Shown here piece by piece: positions 63,893 to 64,000 of a DNA stretch of 64,000 nt (positions are counted from its first letter, which is position 1; the number at the start of each line of letters is the position of its first letter). The notes beneath the pieces were generated by a model. The model did no database searches and was not told the origin of the DNA. It was given only the letters and a program-made list of their open reading frames with translations. The position numbers and the translations under genes were made by a program. Source of the stretch: JAHEJJ01 sp965212205. Its GTDB lineage: Bacteria > Bacteroidota > Bacteroidia > Flavobacteriales > Flavobacteriaceae. The stretch spans positions 744,001 through 808,000 of the forward strand of contig CBDBUX010000011.1 in NCBI GenBank assembly GCA_965212205.1, read 5' to 3'.

Positions 63893-64000
63893 TTAGTTAC
63901 CGCTCATTTCTTTGTTCCAGATCCAAACTTCATCCCAACTATTGTCGAAAGCATGGTCCATACCCCTTAAAAAAGGTTGCCATGAGTCTTCGCCGAAAGT
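63893..64000 (-). CDS. 3' end of a gene, product unknown (cut by the window edge)
   Basis: The minus strand is open from the right edge to TAA at 63893-63895, giving the last 35 residues of a protein that ends DEVWIWNKEMSGN after FGEDSWQPFLRGMDHAFDNS. Trp/Asp-rich and hydrophilic; I do not recognise the family. The direction (convergent with ligA, sharing the terminator) supports it being real. Confidence 0.6.
   Translation of the reverse strand, partial: TFGEDSWQPFLRGMDHAFDNSWDEVWIWNKEMSGN

Overview
The window is a stretch of a Bacteroidota chromosome, almost certainly from a marine-type Flavobacteriaceae. The evidence is the 16S rRNA with the Bacteroidetes-style 3' end (CTGGAACACCTCCTTTCT), the near absence of Shine-Dalgarno sequences, promoters of the TTG/TTTG-N18-22-TAnnTTTG type, SusC/Oar-like TonB receptors and lipoproteins, and many flavobacterial conserved families (DUF4294, DUF6048, DUF6452, DUF6768, SatD/DUF3307, fused SerB-SerA, long GAPDH). 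The genus cannot be fixed from reading alone.

Layout. 1-8.8 kb: a truncated HEAT-like gene, a heme-binding protein, a sirtuin, TrmH, two small enzymes, a lipoprotein GH13 amylase, a carboxypeptidase-regulatory-like protein, a DEAD-box helicase and the RdgB house-cleaning phosphatase. 8.9-19.3 kb: an ICMT-like methyltransferase, SatD-DUF3307, the SerB-SerA serine biosynthesis fusion, RlmH, NadC, a YihY/BrkB protein, PriA and a LytTR regulator. 19.5-28.3 kb: the rpsF-rpsR-rplI operon, a large Oar-like TonB-dependent receptor, HisS, NUDIX, an M42 peptidase and a DUF4294 protein. 28.4-34.3 kb: one complete rRNA operon in the order 16S, tRNA-Ile(GAT), tRNA-Ala(TGC), 23S, 5S, with promoter, long leader and terminator. 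34.5-45.2 kb: an unrecognised membrane protein, an exported amidohydrolase, a hemolysin III-like protein, a ZIP transporter, RNA methyltransferases (THUMP type and RlmD), DUF6452/DUF6048, an ECF sigma factor with its DUF6768 partner, and ornithine aminotransferase. 45.2-64 kb: RplS, TrmD, GNATs, a membrane coiled-coil protein, the long GAPDH, a Deg-type protease, DapF-GNAT-MltG plus a lysozyme-like protein, an RsmI-like methylase with LMW-PTP and DnaA, a thioesterase, YigZ, a DMT transporter, HAD-RibD, PrmC, LigA and the 3' end of one more gene.

How the genes work together. Most of this is core housekeeping: translation and RNA modification (TrmH, RlmH, RlmD, THUMP methyltransferase, TrmD, PrmC, HisS, S6/S18/L9/L19, rRNA), replication and repair (PriA, DnaA, LigA, RdgB), cell wall (DapF, MltG) and central metabolism (GAPDH, SerB-SerA, NadC, RibD, RocD). 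Genes are close packed, often overlapping by 1-40 bases, and convergent pairs share bidirectional hairpin terminators.

I found no phage, transposon, integron, CRISPR array, toxin-antitoxin pair or recognisable defence system. The points most worth a second look are protein-level oddities (fused SerB-SerA, N-terminally extended GAPDH, sirtuin without zinc cysteines, cysteine cluster in RocD), the SatD-DUF3307 pair behind an AT-rich repeat, a nested hairpin in the rRNA spacer, a few unannotated small reading frames, and several conserved flavobacterial genes of unknown function. None of these is clear evidence of a new system.
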